Below the pieces are notes generated by a model that saw nothing but the letters and a program-made list of their open reading frames with translations, did no database searches and was not told the origin of the DNA. Positions 48,473 through 60,335 of a DNA stretch of 64,000 nucleotides are shown here, in pieces; the first letter of the stretch is position 1, and each line of letters starts with the position of its first letter. The DNA is taken from NCBI GenBank assembly GCA_959347315.1, contig OY365815.1, positions 14,861,459 to 14,925,458 of the forward strand, read 5' to 3'. The position numbers and the translations under genes were made by a program. Origin of the DNA: Bimastos eiseni. Its lineage: Eukaryota > Annelida > Clitellata > Crassiclitellata > Lumbricidae.

Positions 48473-49387
48473 ATGTAGGCCAGAGTTGTATGGTCTCGAA
48501 ACAGTGTTCGGTCTCGAGACGTCTTGAGACAGCTTTTTAGTGTCTTGGTCACGGTCTCGGAAGCCTGCTGCCTCGAGGTAGTGTCTCGAATTTTTAGAAA
48601 CTGTCTTGCAGTGAAAGTCTTGTTCTGTCTGGAACAAGACTTTGAAATGAAATGTTCTGTCTCGATAATTTTTGCATTAGGCCTAACTGTCTTAAAAACT
48701 TGCGCTAGAAACTGAAACCGGAATCTACGAGAAACGGTAATTCTGGTTAACGCGTGGGTTACATGCTAGGCCTATAGGCCTACTGAAATCAATTCAATTA
48801 TCTTAAAGTGGAAAACTGTCTGAGAGATAACCTGAAAATGTGAACTTTTCGTTTACACAATTTGAAGTTGTTGAGAAAACAAAAGCTATGGCGTGCCGTT
48901 GGTCATTGACGTAAAACCATCACAACCGAAACGATCGGAACAACTTCGATCGAGTTTCTCAGGGCGAGTAAAGATATATGCGCAACTTCTTAATTTAGTT
49001 TGGTGTCGAATTTGCTTGTTTAAAATCGTATAGAAAATTTCAGACGTAGGCTTTCTTTATACTAGCAGAAGATAGGCCGACGAAGAGATATCGAAAAAGA
49101 AAAAACGCGGCAAAGTAAAAACTGTTCTCAGGAATTGGTACTACACTGTATATGTATACAGTCATTATGAGTCTCTAATTGAAATTACAAATGAACCTTA
49201 TTCCCGAAAATTGACACATTAGTATTTTACAGCATTTTATATAGGATCATTTGCCTTTTACTGTCTCGTACTGTCTTGAACCTAGTGTCTCGGTCTCGGT
49301 CTTGGTACCTCACTGTCTCGGTCTCGGCACTTCACTGTCTCGGTCTCGTCTTGAACTTTCAAGTGTGCATACAACACTGCTGTAGAC
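48473..49387. mobile_element. hAT-type MITE, family 1, copy 1
   Basis: The element is 48481-49379 (899 bases). Its ends are CAGAGTTGTATG and CATACAACACTG, inverted repeats of the CAGNG class used by hAT transposons. The 8-base flanks ATGTAGGC (48473-48480) and CTGTAGAC (49380-49387) match at 6 of 8 positions, a decayed target duplication. Both ends carry GTCTCG/CGAGAC repeats. No transposase frame is present, so it is non-autonomous. It is aligned in the same direction as copy 2 at 49679-50537, including a long shared core around 48890-49010. Confidence 0.85.
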
Positions 49388-49670
49388 CCATCCTCAGCTT
49401 GGCCTCTGGCAACGGGACGAGCAGAGTAGTTTGAGGATCTCTTGGATGTCCATAGAGCTAGTGCACCAACGACTTCGTGTGCATGGCACTGCACAGCACA
49501 GCTTGAGGACGAGTATATCAAGGGACTAGTCTTAGTCTAATCCTAAACGATTGTGATGGTTGATTGCTATTAACCCTATAACGACCAGTGTGTACTAAAG
49601 TGTAAGGCATAACGCTGGTCGCTAAAGCGTTAAACCTATGGAATCTGCTTGGTTGATTGAAGCGCATCAC

Positions 49671-50545
49671 GATTTAACCAGAGTTGTATGGTCTCGAGAC
49701 AGTGTCTCGGTCTCGAGACAGTGTCTCGGACTCGAGACAGTGTCTCGGACTCGAGACAGTGTCTCGGTCTCGAGACAGTGTCTCGAATTTTTAGAAACTG
49801 TCTTGAAATGAAATGTTCTGTCTCGAACAAGCGGTCTCGATAAGTTTCGCGTTAATTGTCTGAAAGTCTTGCGCTAGAAACTGAAACCGGAATCTGCGAG
49901 GAACGGTGATTCTGGTTAACGCGCGAGTCACATGATACTTAATCAATTCAATTGTCTTAAAGTAGAGAAATATCTTAGAGAGAACCTGAAATTGCGAAGT
50001 TTGCGTTTACGCAATTGAAGTAAGGCCCATCGACAACCAATAGCTATGGCGTGCCGTTTGTCATTGATGTAAAACCACCATAACCGAAACGATCGGAACA
50101 ACTTTGAGTTTCTCGGGGTGAGTAAGGATATGCGCAAATTTATAATTTCGTTTGGCATTTGATATCGACTTTGCTTGTTTAAAATCGTCTAGATGATTTC
50201 AGACGCGCTTTCTTTACTATTCAGAAGATAGGCCGAAGAAGAAATATAGAAAAAGATAAAACTCGGCAATATGAAAACTGTTCTTGGGAATTGGCACAAT
50301 ATTCATTATAATTAAGTTTCTAATTGAAATTATAAAATAACATTATTCCCGAAAACTGATACAATGGTATTTTACAGCCTTTTATATAGGATCACTTGTC
50401 TTTTACTGTCTCGAACTGTCTTGAACCTAGTGTCTTGGTCTTGTTCTTGGTCTCGGTACATCACTGTCTCGGTCTCGGCATCTCACTGTCTCGGTCTCGT
50501 CTTGGTCTTAAAGTTTAAATTCTTGCATACAACACTGGATTTAAC
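49671..50545. mobile_element. hAT-type MITE, family 1, copy 2 (perfect 8-base target duplication)
   Basis: The element is 49679-50537 (859 bases) with ends CAGAGTTGTATG and CATACAACACTG. It is flanked on both sides by GATTTAAC (49671-49678 and 50538-50545), a perfect 8-base duplication as hAT transposases make. The left subterminal zone is a tandem array of about five 20-base units (GTCTCGAGACAGTGTCTCGG); the right zone has several CACTGTCTCGGTCTCGG-like units. No coding capacity. The perfect duplication suggests a younger insertion than copy 1. Confidence 0.92.
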
Positions 50546-51113
50546 CAATTTAAATTATACTTGTAAACAGAGACAATAGACTCATTCGAAACAACGCCGT
50601 AGGCCTATTGTCTGTAGGCCTATAACCGTCGCCACTGCCCATCCGTCAAGGGTTGTGTTAAGGAACTGTTTGCATAGACTTTGGTAAACACTAATTATAA
50701 AGAGCGTGTGATTGATTGAGATGTACTGGTTTGTTGAACGGATGAAGTTGAACTTTGGAACATTACGCTCATGGATCCTATGATGTGTCAATGAAACTTC
50801 AGTCCTCGACCACATCCGAACAGCCTCCGACAAATAATAGTCTATCTCTTAATTTGATTCTCAATGACATATCGGTTAACGTGACCTAAATTTAGCTCTT
50901 CATCTTACATATGATTCTAAGCCAGCGAGTCAATTTATGAGCATATATATGAACGCCACCGACAGTTTTCCAAAAAGCTTAGCTTCACGTAGGCTACGAC
51001 TTAAGAGTTTGGTATTAGCAGTGCAGATCAATCGCCTCGAGCTTCTGAATACTCAGGTAGGCCCTATTGTATCAAATGTAAAGGTCTAGTGTGAAAGCCT
51101 GAAACGGCATGCT

Positions 51114-51114
51114 T

Positions 51115-51155
<41 letters not shown>

Positions 51156-51156
51156 G
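51114..51156 (+). repeat. (AC)n(AT)n microsatellite
   Basis: A run of AC pairs passing directly into AT pairs, then TAGGCCTAGTAGGCCTA. Confidence 0.95.
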
Positions 51157-51669
51157 GCCTAGTAGGCCTATCCGGCAGTTGTGTGTAGAGGACTACGTAC
51201 GGTCATCAAGCCAACCGTGTAGCCATAGAGCTAGGTCACACAACTGACTGGAGGCTACGTTTTTCAATGAGACAATTGAATCTTGATCGTTCTGCTGCCA
51301 TTATTATTATTGTCACAACAGACAACTGTTCAAAGTCTGAGTAAACGGCTCCCATGACTTATCTTTTTTCGGTGCGGAGAAATGCGGTGCATGATTGTCA
51401 TTACTTCTGCGACATTATAAGGCTAGGCTATCATTGTTTTCATGCGTTCACTCGAGATCCAAGCCCTTTCATCCATTCCGTCCGTCAGTCTATCCGATTC
51501 ATTCGTTGTTCTTGACAGTCGAAGAAGATAAGCAGGCTTTCTCAGAACGGCAAAGGAGAACGGGTATAATGACAATTAAGAGAGGGTGATGAAAGATGCT
51601 GAGGAAGATATAACGCACACAGGATCGAAGGATGTTGTGGGGTGGCCATCATCATCATGCATCTGTGTA

Positions 51670-51958
51670 ATCGTAATCAGAGGTGTAACAAGCGAGGGGC
51701 AGGGGGCACCGGGCCCCAGTTTGAAAATGGGAGGGGGAGGGTCCAAGCCCCCCAGCTTTAGTGCTCAGTGCCCCCATGTGCCCCAAATCGGTTCTTTTTT
51801 ATGTTTCTCCAATGGCTTTTTAAGATGACTTTTGTTAAGATAATCTGTGCCCCCCATTTTTCAAATTTCTGGGGCGGGGAATTCAAAAAGTGTGTGGGCA
51901 ATATCTTAGAAATTGTGCCCCCCACTTTTCAAAACTTTGTTACACCTCTGATCGTAAT
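51670..51958. mobile_element. hAT-type MITE, family 2, copy 1
   Basis: Element 51678-51950 (273 bases), ends CAGAGGTGTAACAA and TTTGTTACACCTCTG. Perfect 8-base target duplication ATCGTAAT at 51670-51677 and 51951-51958. The interior is rich in G-runs on the left and C-runs on the right (GGGGCACCGGGCCCC, TGCCCCCCACTTTTCAAAA). No ORF of its own. Confidence 0.92.
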
Positions 51959-52019
51959 CTCCAATCTTATGAAGCGCCACTTGAAAGTCAAGCGGAGAGC
52001 ACAAGCTTATTCACGAGCG

Positions 52020-52140
52020 CCGCATCGAATCAGAGGGGTTGTCCGAAGGGTAGTGCATGCATGGGCGATCGGAGTCCGGGGTTATCCAAAGGGTGGTCCG
52101 TGGGAGGTCAGCTGTCCAAAGTCTTGCCTTTGGACAGCAT
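52020..52140 (+). repeat. Relative of the 33.6-kb foldback repeat
   Basis: Contains CCAAAGGGTGGTCCGTGGGA then GGTCAGC, and a hairpin CTGTCCAAAG-TCTTG-CCTTTGGACAG at about 52110-52138. Confidence 0.6.
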
Positions 52141-52440
52141 AGGTTACCTCTGTAACACATATGCCGTGGCTTACTAGGTAACGTGCATATATGGGTGTTT
52201 GGCATACCTTCATAAGTGACCTTTTAGATTACTGAAGTTTACCCAAAGACATCAAAGGCGTCTTCCTTGTTTCCAGTCACAAACCCTTGATTTGTCTTTC
52301 GGTGGGGTTCAATGCGTATCTCTTAATTAATGATAGTAGCAGTTTCAGTTAAACGACGCTGTGTGTTAACAAACATCATTAGCGCCGCCCTCCTTCTTTA
52401 TCGATCCAGGATTTCAATGTATCGCTTTGCATCCGTTAGT

Positions 52441-52617
52441 CCCGCCCTCCATTCCCTTCCGTCATTGTGATTGGCCTATCTGAAAACTTATGAGCCAATA
52501 GCAGTCAGGATATTCAACTCGAGAATTTCCTTCTGAACTGAAAAACGCCTTGTGTGGTTCGTTTCATGGCCATTGATGGCTGATTCGTTTGAGGCATCGA
52601 TGATATCAGTTATCCAG
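52441..52617 (+). promoter_or_regulatory. Candidate promoter and first exon (unassigned gene)
   Basis: A GC-box-like CCCGCCC (52441), an inverted CCAAT box (ATTGG, 52470-52474) and a direct CCAAT box (52495-52499) precede a segment ending in an ideal donor, CCAG|GTAAGT, at 52617. An ATG at 52576 would give 14 open codons (MADSFEASMISVIQ) in phase 0. No in-frame partner exon was found, so it may be a 5' untranslated exon, perhaps of the Ig gene at 55.2 kb. No TATA box is visible. Confidence 0.35.
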
Positions 52618-53163
52618 GTAAGTCAATTGCTTCTAATCCCTTTAACTGTTTTCGCAGAATAGAGGACTCTATGGCAGCCTGTATCTGGACAATATGATTG
52701 GTTGTACGGTAGGCTATAGCTCTATGGAGTCTAAGAACGAGATGCCGATCGAACACCGCCACTGTTTGGACGTTGGCAGTGCCAGTCCCAAACCTGGAGA
52801 AAGGAGGATGGCCACCAAATCATCTTCGATATGGAACGGTGTCGTTATAAAATCAGCACACAAAAGATCCGATCATGGGGGGATGGGAGCCAGCGTAGAG
52901 CAATGGACAACACACTAGAGCGCAGAGCTGAGGAACCAGGTTCGATAGACCTACTCAGCTGCGCCGTTGGTCAATTATATTTATATACATGTAGGCCTAT
53001 ACATAGCGTAATGACGCCTTGCATGGCTGCCGACATAGTTTGTTCATACTATGTCTATAATCACACTGTGCTTTTGTCAGTTTGAAAAATAAGCGAGCAA
53101 TTATTATTGTCTATGTGGTCTTTAGTAGACTATTTCTGGTCAGGGCCTTTTGTGCATGTATAC

Positions 53164-53478
53164 GAACCGATCATGGGTGTAACAAGCGGGGGGAGGGAAG
53201 GGGCATCGGCCCCCCAGTTTCAAAACTGGGGGGCAAAGCCCCCCCCCCAGTTTTAGTGCTCAGTGCCCCCATGTGCCCCCAAATCGGTTCTTTTTATGTT
53301 TATCCAATGGATTTTTAAGATTACTTTTGTTAAGATAATTTGTGCCCCCCTATTTTTCACATTTCTGGGGGAAATTCAAAAAGTTGGAGGGCAAAAATTT
53401 TTTTGGCGCTTCGCGCAATGTTTCTTTTAATTATGCTCCCCCCACTTTTCAAAACCTTCTTACACCTCTGGAGCCGAT
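53164..53478. mobile_element. hAT-type MITE, family 2, copy 2
   Basis: Element 53172-53470 (299 bases), ends CATGGGTGTAACAAG and CTTACACCTCTG. Flanks GAACCGAT (53164-53171) and GAGCCGAT (53471-53478) match at 7 of 8. The interior aligns with copy 1 over its whole length, for example TTTTAGTGCTCAGTGCCCCC and CAAATCGGTTCTTTTTATG. Copy 2 has an extra GGCGCTTCGCGC segment near 53405. Confidence 0.88.
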
Positions 53479-55188
53479 GATCAAAGGACTATGAGGTCGG
53501 TTATTTATAGGCCTATCGTTAGACAGAGGACATTCTTGATGTTATCAGAACTTAGGCCTATCACTATGGACTTTAGATAATTATGGTCTTAATTCAATTA
53601 TCATCGCATTATAAGCTATAGGACCTACGCCCAAAGTGTGAACGATTTTAAAATTAAAAAAATTTCCTGCACACTTTACAAAAAATTAGAGGGGACCAAA
53701 AGTGACACCCTTACACGCGGCTCTCCGACTTTAGATGACGATTCAGTTATATATAGGCTATATATAGAGCCTGTATAAAAGCCTATAGGTGGCGGGTCTC
53801 ATGCACGGTTCAAGTGGCAAGTCTCAAACCGAGGTGTCTGGTGTCACGGGTCTAAGTAAGACAGTGCCAGGCAAAAGCCGTAAAGAAGGGAGGGAGAGAC
53901 GGAGATTTCAGGCCTACTTCCCTGTGATGTCAAAGCTGTTTTGGTTGGATCATAAGCGCTAAATAATGGACCCAATTAAAACGCGTAACATAAACGATAT
54001 TCCGTCTCGCCCCTTCCTGGCTCTCCCCCTCGCTTGCAGAGACCCAAGGTCCCAAGCTATAGCTCTCTGGTCCCGTACGGTGTATAAGCTTACTAGATAG
54101 ACCCAAACCAGATCTCTGTATATCTATCCAGTTATCAGCTCTATCTATAGAGCTCGGAATACATGCATGGGTTCTGTCAATTTATCCAAAGGCGTTTATT
54201 CTGTCTGAGCTCAGATTGCTGAGAAACGTAATCGAATATTGCGGTCGTGGCTGACGTTTTAATGCTTTTATTTAACGAAGCCAGTTACGACTTTCTTTTG
54301 TGCGAATCCGTAGCCGCAGAAACCTTATCAAAGCGGTTTCGCTAGGCGTAGAAAGTTTGATTAGCTTCTGCTAAGACAATCAAACATACAATATAGCCGT
54401 CCTGAACAGTCTTATTTAGAAGATTATCTTAAACCAACGTGCCAGGAACATGCCGAGTTTACGGTAACGGCATGTAGGCTACATGTAGGTTTATACACAC
54501 GGACTGCATGTACATGCCTTGTTCAAAATGACAGTCCCAGATTTACTTGTTGTAAGGAAAATAATACTTGCGTTTCGTGTCAATGTTTACAGCAATTATA
54601 GCTGCTGAGTGCAGTCTGTCATTAGAAGCAAGCAGTGTTGGAAGGCAGCCGGGCTATTAGGCCTACGGTCTCATTGCTGGTGAAAATGCCAAGAGCATCA
54701 CAGTCGAGAGAGTGCATGCTCCCGTTACACGAAGACCTCACTCGATCTTTGGCAATCAGTTGTGCCGGTCCCCTGATTTGCTCTAGCTGGATTCTGACAA
54801 GCATATATTTTATGCTAAACCTACATATTTTTGTGGTAAAGTTAGTCTTTAGGTGCAGGTGACCTTGTTTTCGTTTACAGATTGTACCGATATGGATGCA
54901 AAGCGAGAGCTGGACAAAAGGTGAAGAATAATTTCAGACAATTGAGATGTCAGCGGAACGTACAACAAGAGAGGCAAGTAAATAAATTAAGACGCCTCTG
55001 GATGCAGCTAAGTTCGATGGAGGTCTTCTCAGTGGATGTAGAAGCTACAACGTACATTGTGCAGACATCGAACAATTGTTACAACGACAATTGGACTACT
55101 TTCACAGAATTAATAAGAAGAAGTGACCAGTTTTTCACATCATTGTTCTTCATTGCCAATGTTGCCGGTGCGTGTTAAGACAAGCAAT
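53479..55188. other. No confident gene; possible 5' UTR exon of the Ig gene
   Basis: An acceptor-like TTTCGTTTACAG ends at about 54880 and could open the exon that holds the Ig ATG at 55189. Coding potential between is not convincing. Confidence 0.35.
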
Positions 55189-58100
55189 ATGACGTCAAGC
55201 CAGTACTTTCTTTTATATCGGAATCTATTGTTCAGCAGCTTACTACTTCCTGTGATAGCAGGATCTGCCTTATTTCCGACTTGGGACTCAGAACCGTTGA
55301 ATCAGTCTCAGTATCGGGGCCTCAGGGCTACCATAGACTGTCGGGTTCGTGACCTCGGAGGTCGAATGATCACATGGTTTAAGATTATCGACCTGGAAAC
55401 GAAACTCCTCTTCATAAACGACAACCGCTTCGATGCACCCGATCGCTATCAGTCGGTGCCTGTTCAGCCTGGGACCGGGGCTGGTTACCAGTTGGTCCTA
55501 ACTAATCTCCAGGAAGACGACGATGCCCAATACGTCTGTCAAGTTCAGCAGTCCATCAAGAAAGCAGCTTACCTTACTGTCCTAGGCAAGTCGAATATCA
55601 GTTTATATATGCCTAACAAACGGCTATACTCGCATTTGTTTACGCATGGAGCTTCGGTGGCCGAAAGCTAGGCCTAAAAATGCACAGAAAAATTACTTCT
55701 GCGGCCGAAAGCTCTTCGTAGGCCAATATATGTGTCTAAAAACGACACTAACCCTAACCTTGACCTTAAGCGACTCTCACTACGCCTAACCTGACTCTAA
55801 ACGACCCTCACGACGTATAGGCCTATTACAAATTTTAGATGTTTTTAACGGTGCGCATGCGTCAATGGTTGCGCGCATGCAAAGTTATTGACGCGCTACA
55901 TTTTTCATGGGTTCGACAGTAGAAGTAGAATTATCGTTTATTTTTGGGCCGAAGGTTCGGCCGCAGAAGATTTTTTTTCTACTAGCCGTGTTAATGTCAT
56001 TATTCTATATAACTTATTTACGGCCAACGTTGTTGTTTGTAATGAATGACACTCACCGGACCAACATTTATTATGCTCATTTGACACATTTCGCCCGATG
56101 GGGGTTTACATGCCAATTGCTATAGAGTCCAGCTGTAGCCTTTGCTCAGTCAGTAAACTTAGACTGCAATAATTATTATTATCTGGTGCTAGCTATAGAC
56201 TATTATAGATAACGGAGTTGTTAACAGTTTTATTATTGTAATTATTGACAAACAGTGCCTCCGAGTCCTCCGCGAATAAAATCGAATGCCACACAAAGTG
56301 GTCTAATGGAAGACGACAATGTCCAGTTGAATTGCACGTCGTCGGGGGGCAATCCGCCTCCACTGATCACGTGGTTCCGGAATGACGTACCCATCTCTCC
56401 GTCATCCTTCACCAGTTCCGGTCCTCTGGTGAAATTCGGAACAGAGGTCAGTGTGCTTGTCTGGAGGGCGATTCCATCAGATCATCTGGCTAATTTCACC
56501 TGCTCCGTTCGGAGCAACGCAAGCACCAGTGACTTTCGGACCACGGAGCAACTCAACGTCAAGTGTAAGTACGAGGACCATCCAAGAAACTTAGCCATGC
56601 TATCTTCAAAAGTATACATGTTCTGGCGCTTTACTAACTATAGGCCTAGCTTAGGCCTACAGGCTGTTGCATAGGTCTATACATGTGTCGAATCATATCT
56701 CTGACAATCGTATCTCTGGAAGACGCTACATAAATGTTCAGACACATTTTCATCTACATGTATTTATGTAATTGTGTCTGATCCATTTTTATAGCGCTAG
56801 TGTTTTACATGTTTAAACATTTTAAAAAGTTAAATTTCTAACTGGTGAGTCAAGTTTATTTTCACAACCCTGTGCCATAAGTGCCATAAGAAAGATGATT
56901 AGCGTCGCCCTCCTCTTTTTTTCATTCTGGGGCTGGGGTTACAACAGACAGCGGAGCGACCGAATTCCCCCCGTGAGGTATACCTGCCGTCGTTTAATAG
57001 ACACACGCTCAGTCGCTCACTTTCCCCTCGGGTCAACTACACCCACGAACCCTTTGTCGCTAATTACGAACCTTGCCGCTGTATTGTTGGTCTGCATCTT
57101 TCCAGCTGTTTATTTAGTTCATTTTCGTTTATTCAACTGCTGTGCCTCAGACAGTGTTCGTAACCAGCATAGGCCTACCACAATAATTAAGCGTCGCGCG
57201 ATTTCCAGGCGGTGGCTTTGATGTTTTGAAGTGATACAATTAGAATAAAAATTATAAGCATTTGTTGAATGCAAAAGGACGCGTGTTAAGCGGACTTCAT
57301 CGTGTTAATCGCGGTTTATTTTTGGACCTCGGTTCGTAAAGAAATGAAGAGAAAAGATATATGTTTTGCTTTGGACAAGACATGTCATGTTTGTGAGATC
57401 CCTGAGCTGCACATACCAATACAACACATATGTATTCGGAGCTAATTACGGAGGCTTGGATAGTGTTTCTATCCAAGACTTAATTTAATTTATGCATGAG
57501 CACAGCTGTTGATTGGTCATTGAAATATTAGTTGCATGTTTAAAAGACTGCCCTGCTGTTTGCTAAAAGGTCAATTTAATCCGTACAGCTCTACATTAGC
57601 TTAATGTTAGACATGTTAAAAAATGATAGCTGATCAAATGCATTAATTTTACATGGTTTCTCCAAAGATTGGTGACAGACAAGGCATGTGATAGTCTAGT
57701 CAACACTATAGGATAATTATATGGCATATATCTTCAATAGAATGATAAATTTACATAACAGTACATTATGTATATGTAGTGGTGTTATAACATATATATA
57801 CATATGTAAATATATGTATATATATACATATAGAGAGAGTACAGTACATTACATATATTTAAATGGTGCTTTATTGGTGTATAATCGTATAATCTTGCTG
57901 TTCACTTATGATGTTAAATAGCAATCAACTGTATGACTCTGTGTTTGCTTGTACTTGATTGTCAGCTGAGTTGGTTGTTTGTCATGTGAAGGGTTCGGAT
58001 GTTCTAACCCCATTGAAATTGCTGGGTCTGCTATAGGGCATCAAGTATAGGGTCCTGTTGGCACCCTTTCACATCCAGTCCTACTCTCTAAATGAGTAGG

Positions 58101-59679
58101 ATCAATTGATGGACTATCATTTGATCTGTTTCGAATGGAGTATCATCTTTGTTGAACTCCACAATGCTAAATATTGACCAGCCTTTAGAAGTCCTTGAGA
58201 ACCAGGCAGGCTTACCTGCAAGCCCAATCATGTAAACATCAGTGACTGGAATCATTATAGTCAATAGAAAAGACATATTGCTGGTACATAGGGCTGGCTG
58301 TCATGAGGTAAACTCTTTGTAGGCTACATTGCATGAAATTTATAGTTGTCACGGATGGAAATGTTGTCAAGAGGTTCCATTTCTGTTGTCACGTTTTGTG
58401 TATGTGCGACATTGTATGTACTGGTACTTACGTATGCACGCAACTATGCATGCATTTGAATACACATATGCATGCATATGTACATAAGTCTGCATGTGTA
58501 TATGGTTGTGTTTGATTATGTTTGTATGAGATGTTTGTAGATATTAAAAAGCACCTTTCAAACAAGTGTATTATTGATGATGATGATGAGTGCTCTGCCC
58601 CATGACAGGTCCATTGGCTTTACACCACCCGGGGATGAGGTGAGTGAAGTGGTTTCCCCTTGCCTTCCTCACAGGCAATTATGGGTGAGCAAGTTGTCTA
58701 AAGTCGTTATGCAGTGACTTGGGGTGGGTTTGAACCTACGATCCTCTGAACATCCCACTACGGCATCGCACCCCATTTAATATAACACTTTTCAAACAAG
58801 TGTATTATTATTACTGAAAAAACTCACTTGGACTCAACTGTTGTTGATTGAGGCATTAATTTCTGACAAACCGGAGCCATGAACTTTGATGCCACTGAAC
58901 TATTACTGCTGCAAAGCTTGTAGTCATTAGTCAGAGATACTATGCTATGGATCAAGGTCAACTAGGAATTGCTACAGTTGTCTTTGCTGATTAAATATTT
59001 ATCCAAATGTCTTGAGACACAAAGGACACTCTTAAACAAACACACAGGCCATTCACAGAGTATGAACCTGGATCAATCTGTGGGACTGTTAAGCTTTGGG
59101 ACTATTAAGCTGTGGGACTATTAAGCTGCAGCAAATGATATCCACTCATAATTCAGTGTTCTATGCATGCTACTGAGTTGTAGTGGATTCAATGTCCTCC
59201 CCTAAAGTACACCCCAACAATACTTCACTAATCACAACATGCCCTATGTGTTCCTTGGGTGTCAGTCCTTCAGAGTGTACACATTGATTAATTAAATAAT
59301 AAATTAATGCATTAATTTGTTTCTTCAGTCATTATAATTGATGACATTTGTGAAATATCGATTAATAGTCTGCCTCCTCATTTTAGAGTGATGGTGAGAT
59401 TGAGAATGACTGTTTTTAGTTGTCAGATTTGAGTGTTGATCAAAGAATTATTCATTGTAATGATGATGAAGGATGATGATGATGTGATAATCATGGTTAA
59501 CGTGAACCATAATTATTGTGATGATTGTTTTGTTACAGTTGCTCCTGTTTTGTCGCTTGGATCGTTCGATCCTCTGATCGTCAGAGAAGGATCTTCTGTT
59601 GTCCTCAACTGCACTGTTTATGCAAATCCGCCTGTAGATGACGCCACAATCACCTGGCTGAGAAACGGATCCTTGATCA
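55189..59679 (+). CDS. Kirrel/nephrin-like immunoglobulin-superfamily cell-adhesion protein (5' part)
   Basis: Exons 55189-55585, 56256-56564 and 59539-59679 join in phase 1. A signal peptide (SSLLLPVIAGSA as hydrophobic core) precedes Ig1: Cys in TIDCRV, Trp in ITWFKI, and DDAQYVCQV. Ig1 runs directly into Ig2 via TVLVPPSPPRI, the spacing seen in Kirrel proteins. Ig2 has LNCTSSGG, ITWFRND and NFTCSV. Exon 3 starts Ig3 (REGSSVVLNC, ATITWLRNGS) and stops after its first half. N-glycosylation motifs are NAT, NCT, NFT, NAS, NCT and NGS. The gene must continue, since half of Ig3, any further Ig domains and a membrane anchor are missing; the continuation was not recognised before 64000. Intron 1 has a GC donor (CCTAG|GCAAGT). 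Other multi-Ig adhesion families remain possible. An upstream 5' exon near 52.6 kb is conceivable. Confidence 0.78.
57780..57835 (+). repeat. (TA)n/(CATA)n microsatellite
   Basis: Interrupted TATATACATATG units in Ig-gene intron 2. Confidence 0.85.
58590..58775 (-). mobile_element. tRNA-derived SINE (different family)
   Basis: On the minus strand: GGTGCGATGCCGTAGTGGG (A-box region), then GTAGGTTCAAACCCACCCC (B-box), then a unique tail. It lies in intron 2 of the Ig gene. Confidence 0.6.
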
Positions 59680-60119
59680 GTGAGTGTTTGAGATCGACTT
59701 TCTATGTTAATTTCCTAAGGTATCGATCTTGCTCACCTACGATACCCGTTCATTCATGTATGTGTTGTATATATTATACATATACCATATCATATCAAAT
59801 ACTTTCATACATACATATACAGTATATGCATGTATGAAAGTATGCAATATATGTGCACATGTATATTCATTAGCTAAGATTAACTAGCTTTGTTCCTCAA
59901 CCTCAATTTCGCCCATTCTACTCTCCTTTTGGCCCCTATGCTCAGCTACTCTATACTTATTTAATATTTGGCCCTAACTTGCATGACCCTTCCGGCCTTA
60001 ATTGGGTCTCAGTGCAATTGTAAATTATCCTTGCTAGAAAGTTTTGTATAAATTGTACTTTGTTTACCAAATAAACTTATATTGAATTGAATGCAGACAT
60101 GTGTATATATGTGAAATGT

Positions 60120-60121
60120 GA

Positions 60122-60178
<57 letters not shown>

Positions 60179-60335
60179 CATATATATATATAGTTGTATG
60201 TAGGCGTGTTTATATGCACAATGTATGTGTTCATACATTGGCAGAATTCTCTACCACCATGACTGTTCTGTGTGTCTGTCTGTCTGTGTGTTCGTCAGTC
60301 CGTCCGTCTGTCTGTATGTCTGTCTGTCCTCACTC
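60120..60335 (+). repeat. (TA)n and (TCTG)n microsatellites
   Basis: (TA)n from 60122 to about 60192, then TCTG/TCCG runs at 60270-60335. Apparent ORFs of Ile/Tyr repeats here are artefacts. Confidence 0.95.

Larger units (their letters stand above)
56565..59538. other. Ig-gene intron 2
   Basis: A phase-1 intron of 2974 bases, GTAAGT...TTACAG. It holds a SINE (58590), microsatellites and an 18-base triple repeat GTGGGACTATTAAGCT at about 59083-59135. Confidence 0.65.

Noticed and set aside
55745..55800. CTAACCCTAACC telomere-like motif
   Set aside because: Only two imperfect units embedded in unique sequence.
56895..57221. 108-codon ORF with hydrophobic stretches in an Ig-gene intron
   Set aside because: No splice context consistent with the Ig gene and no recognisable family.
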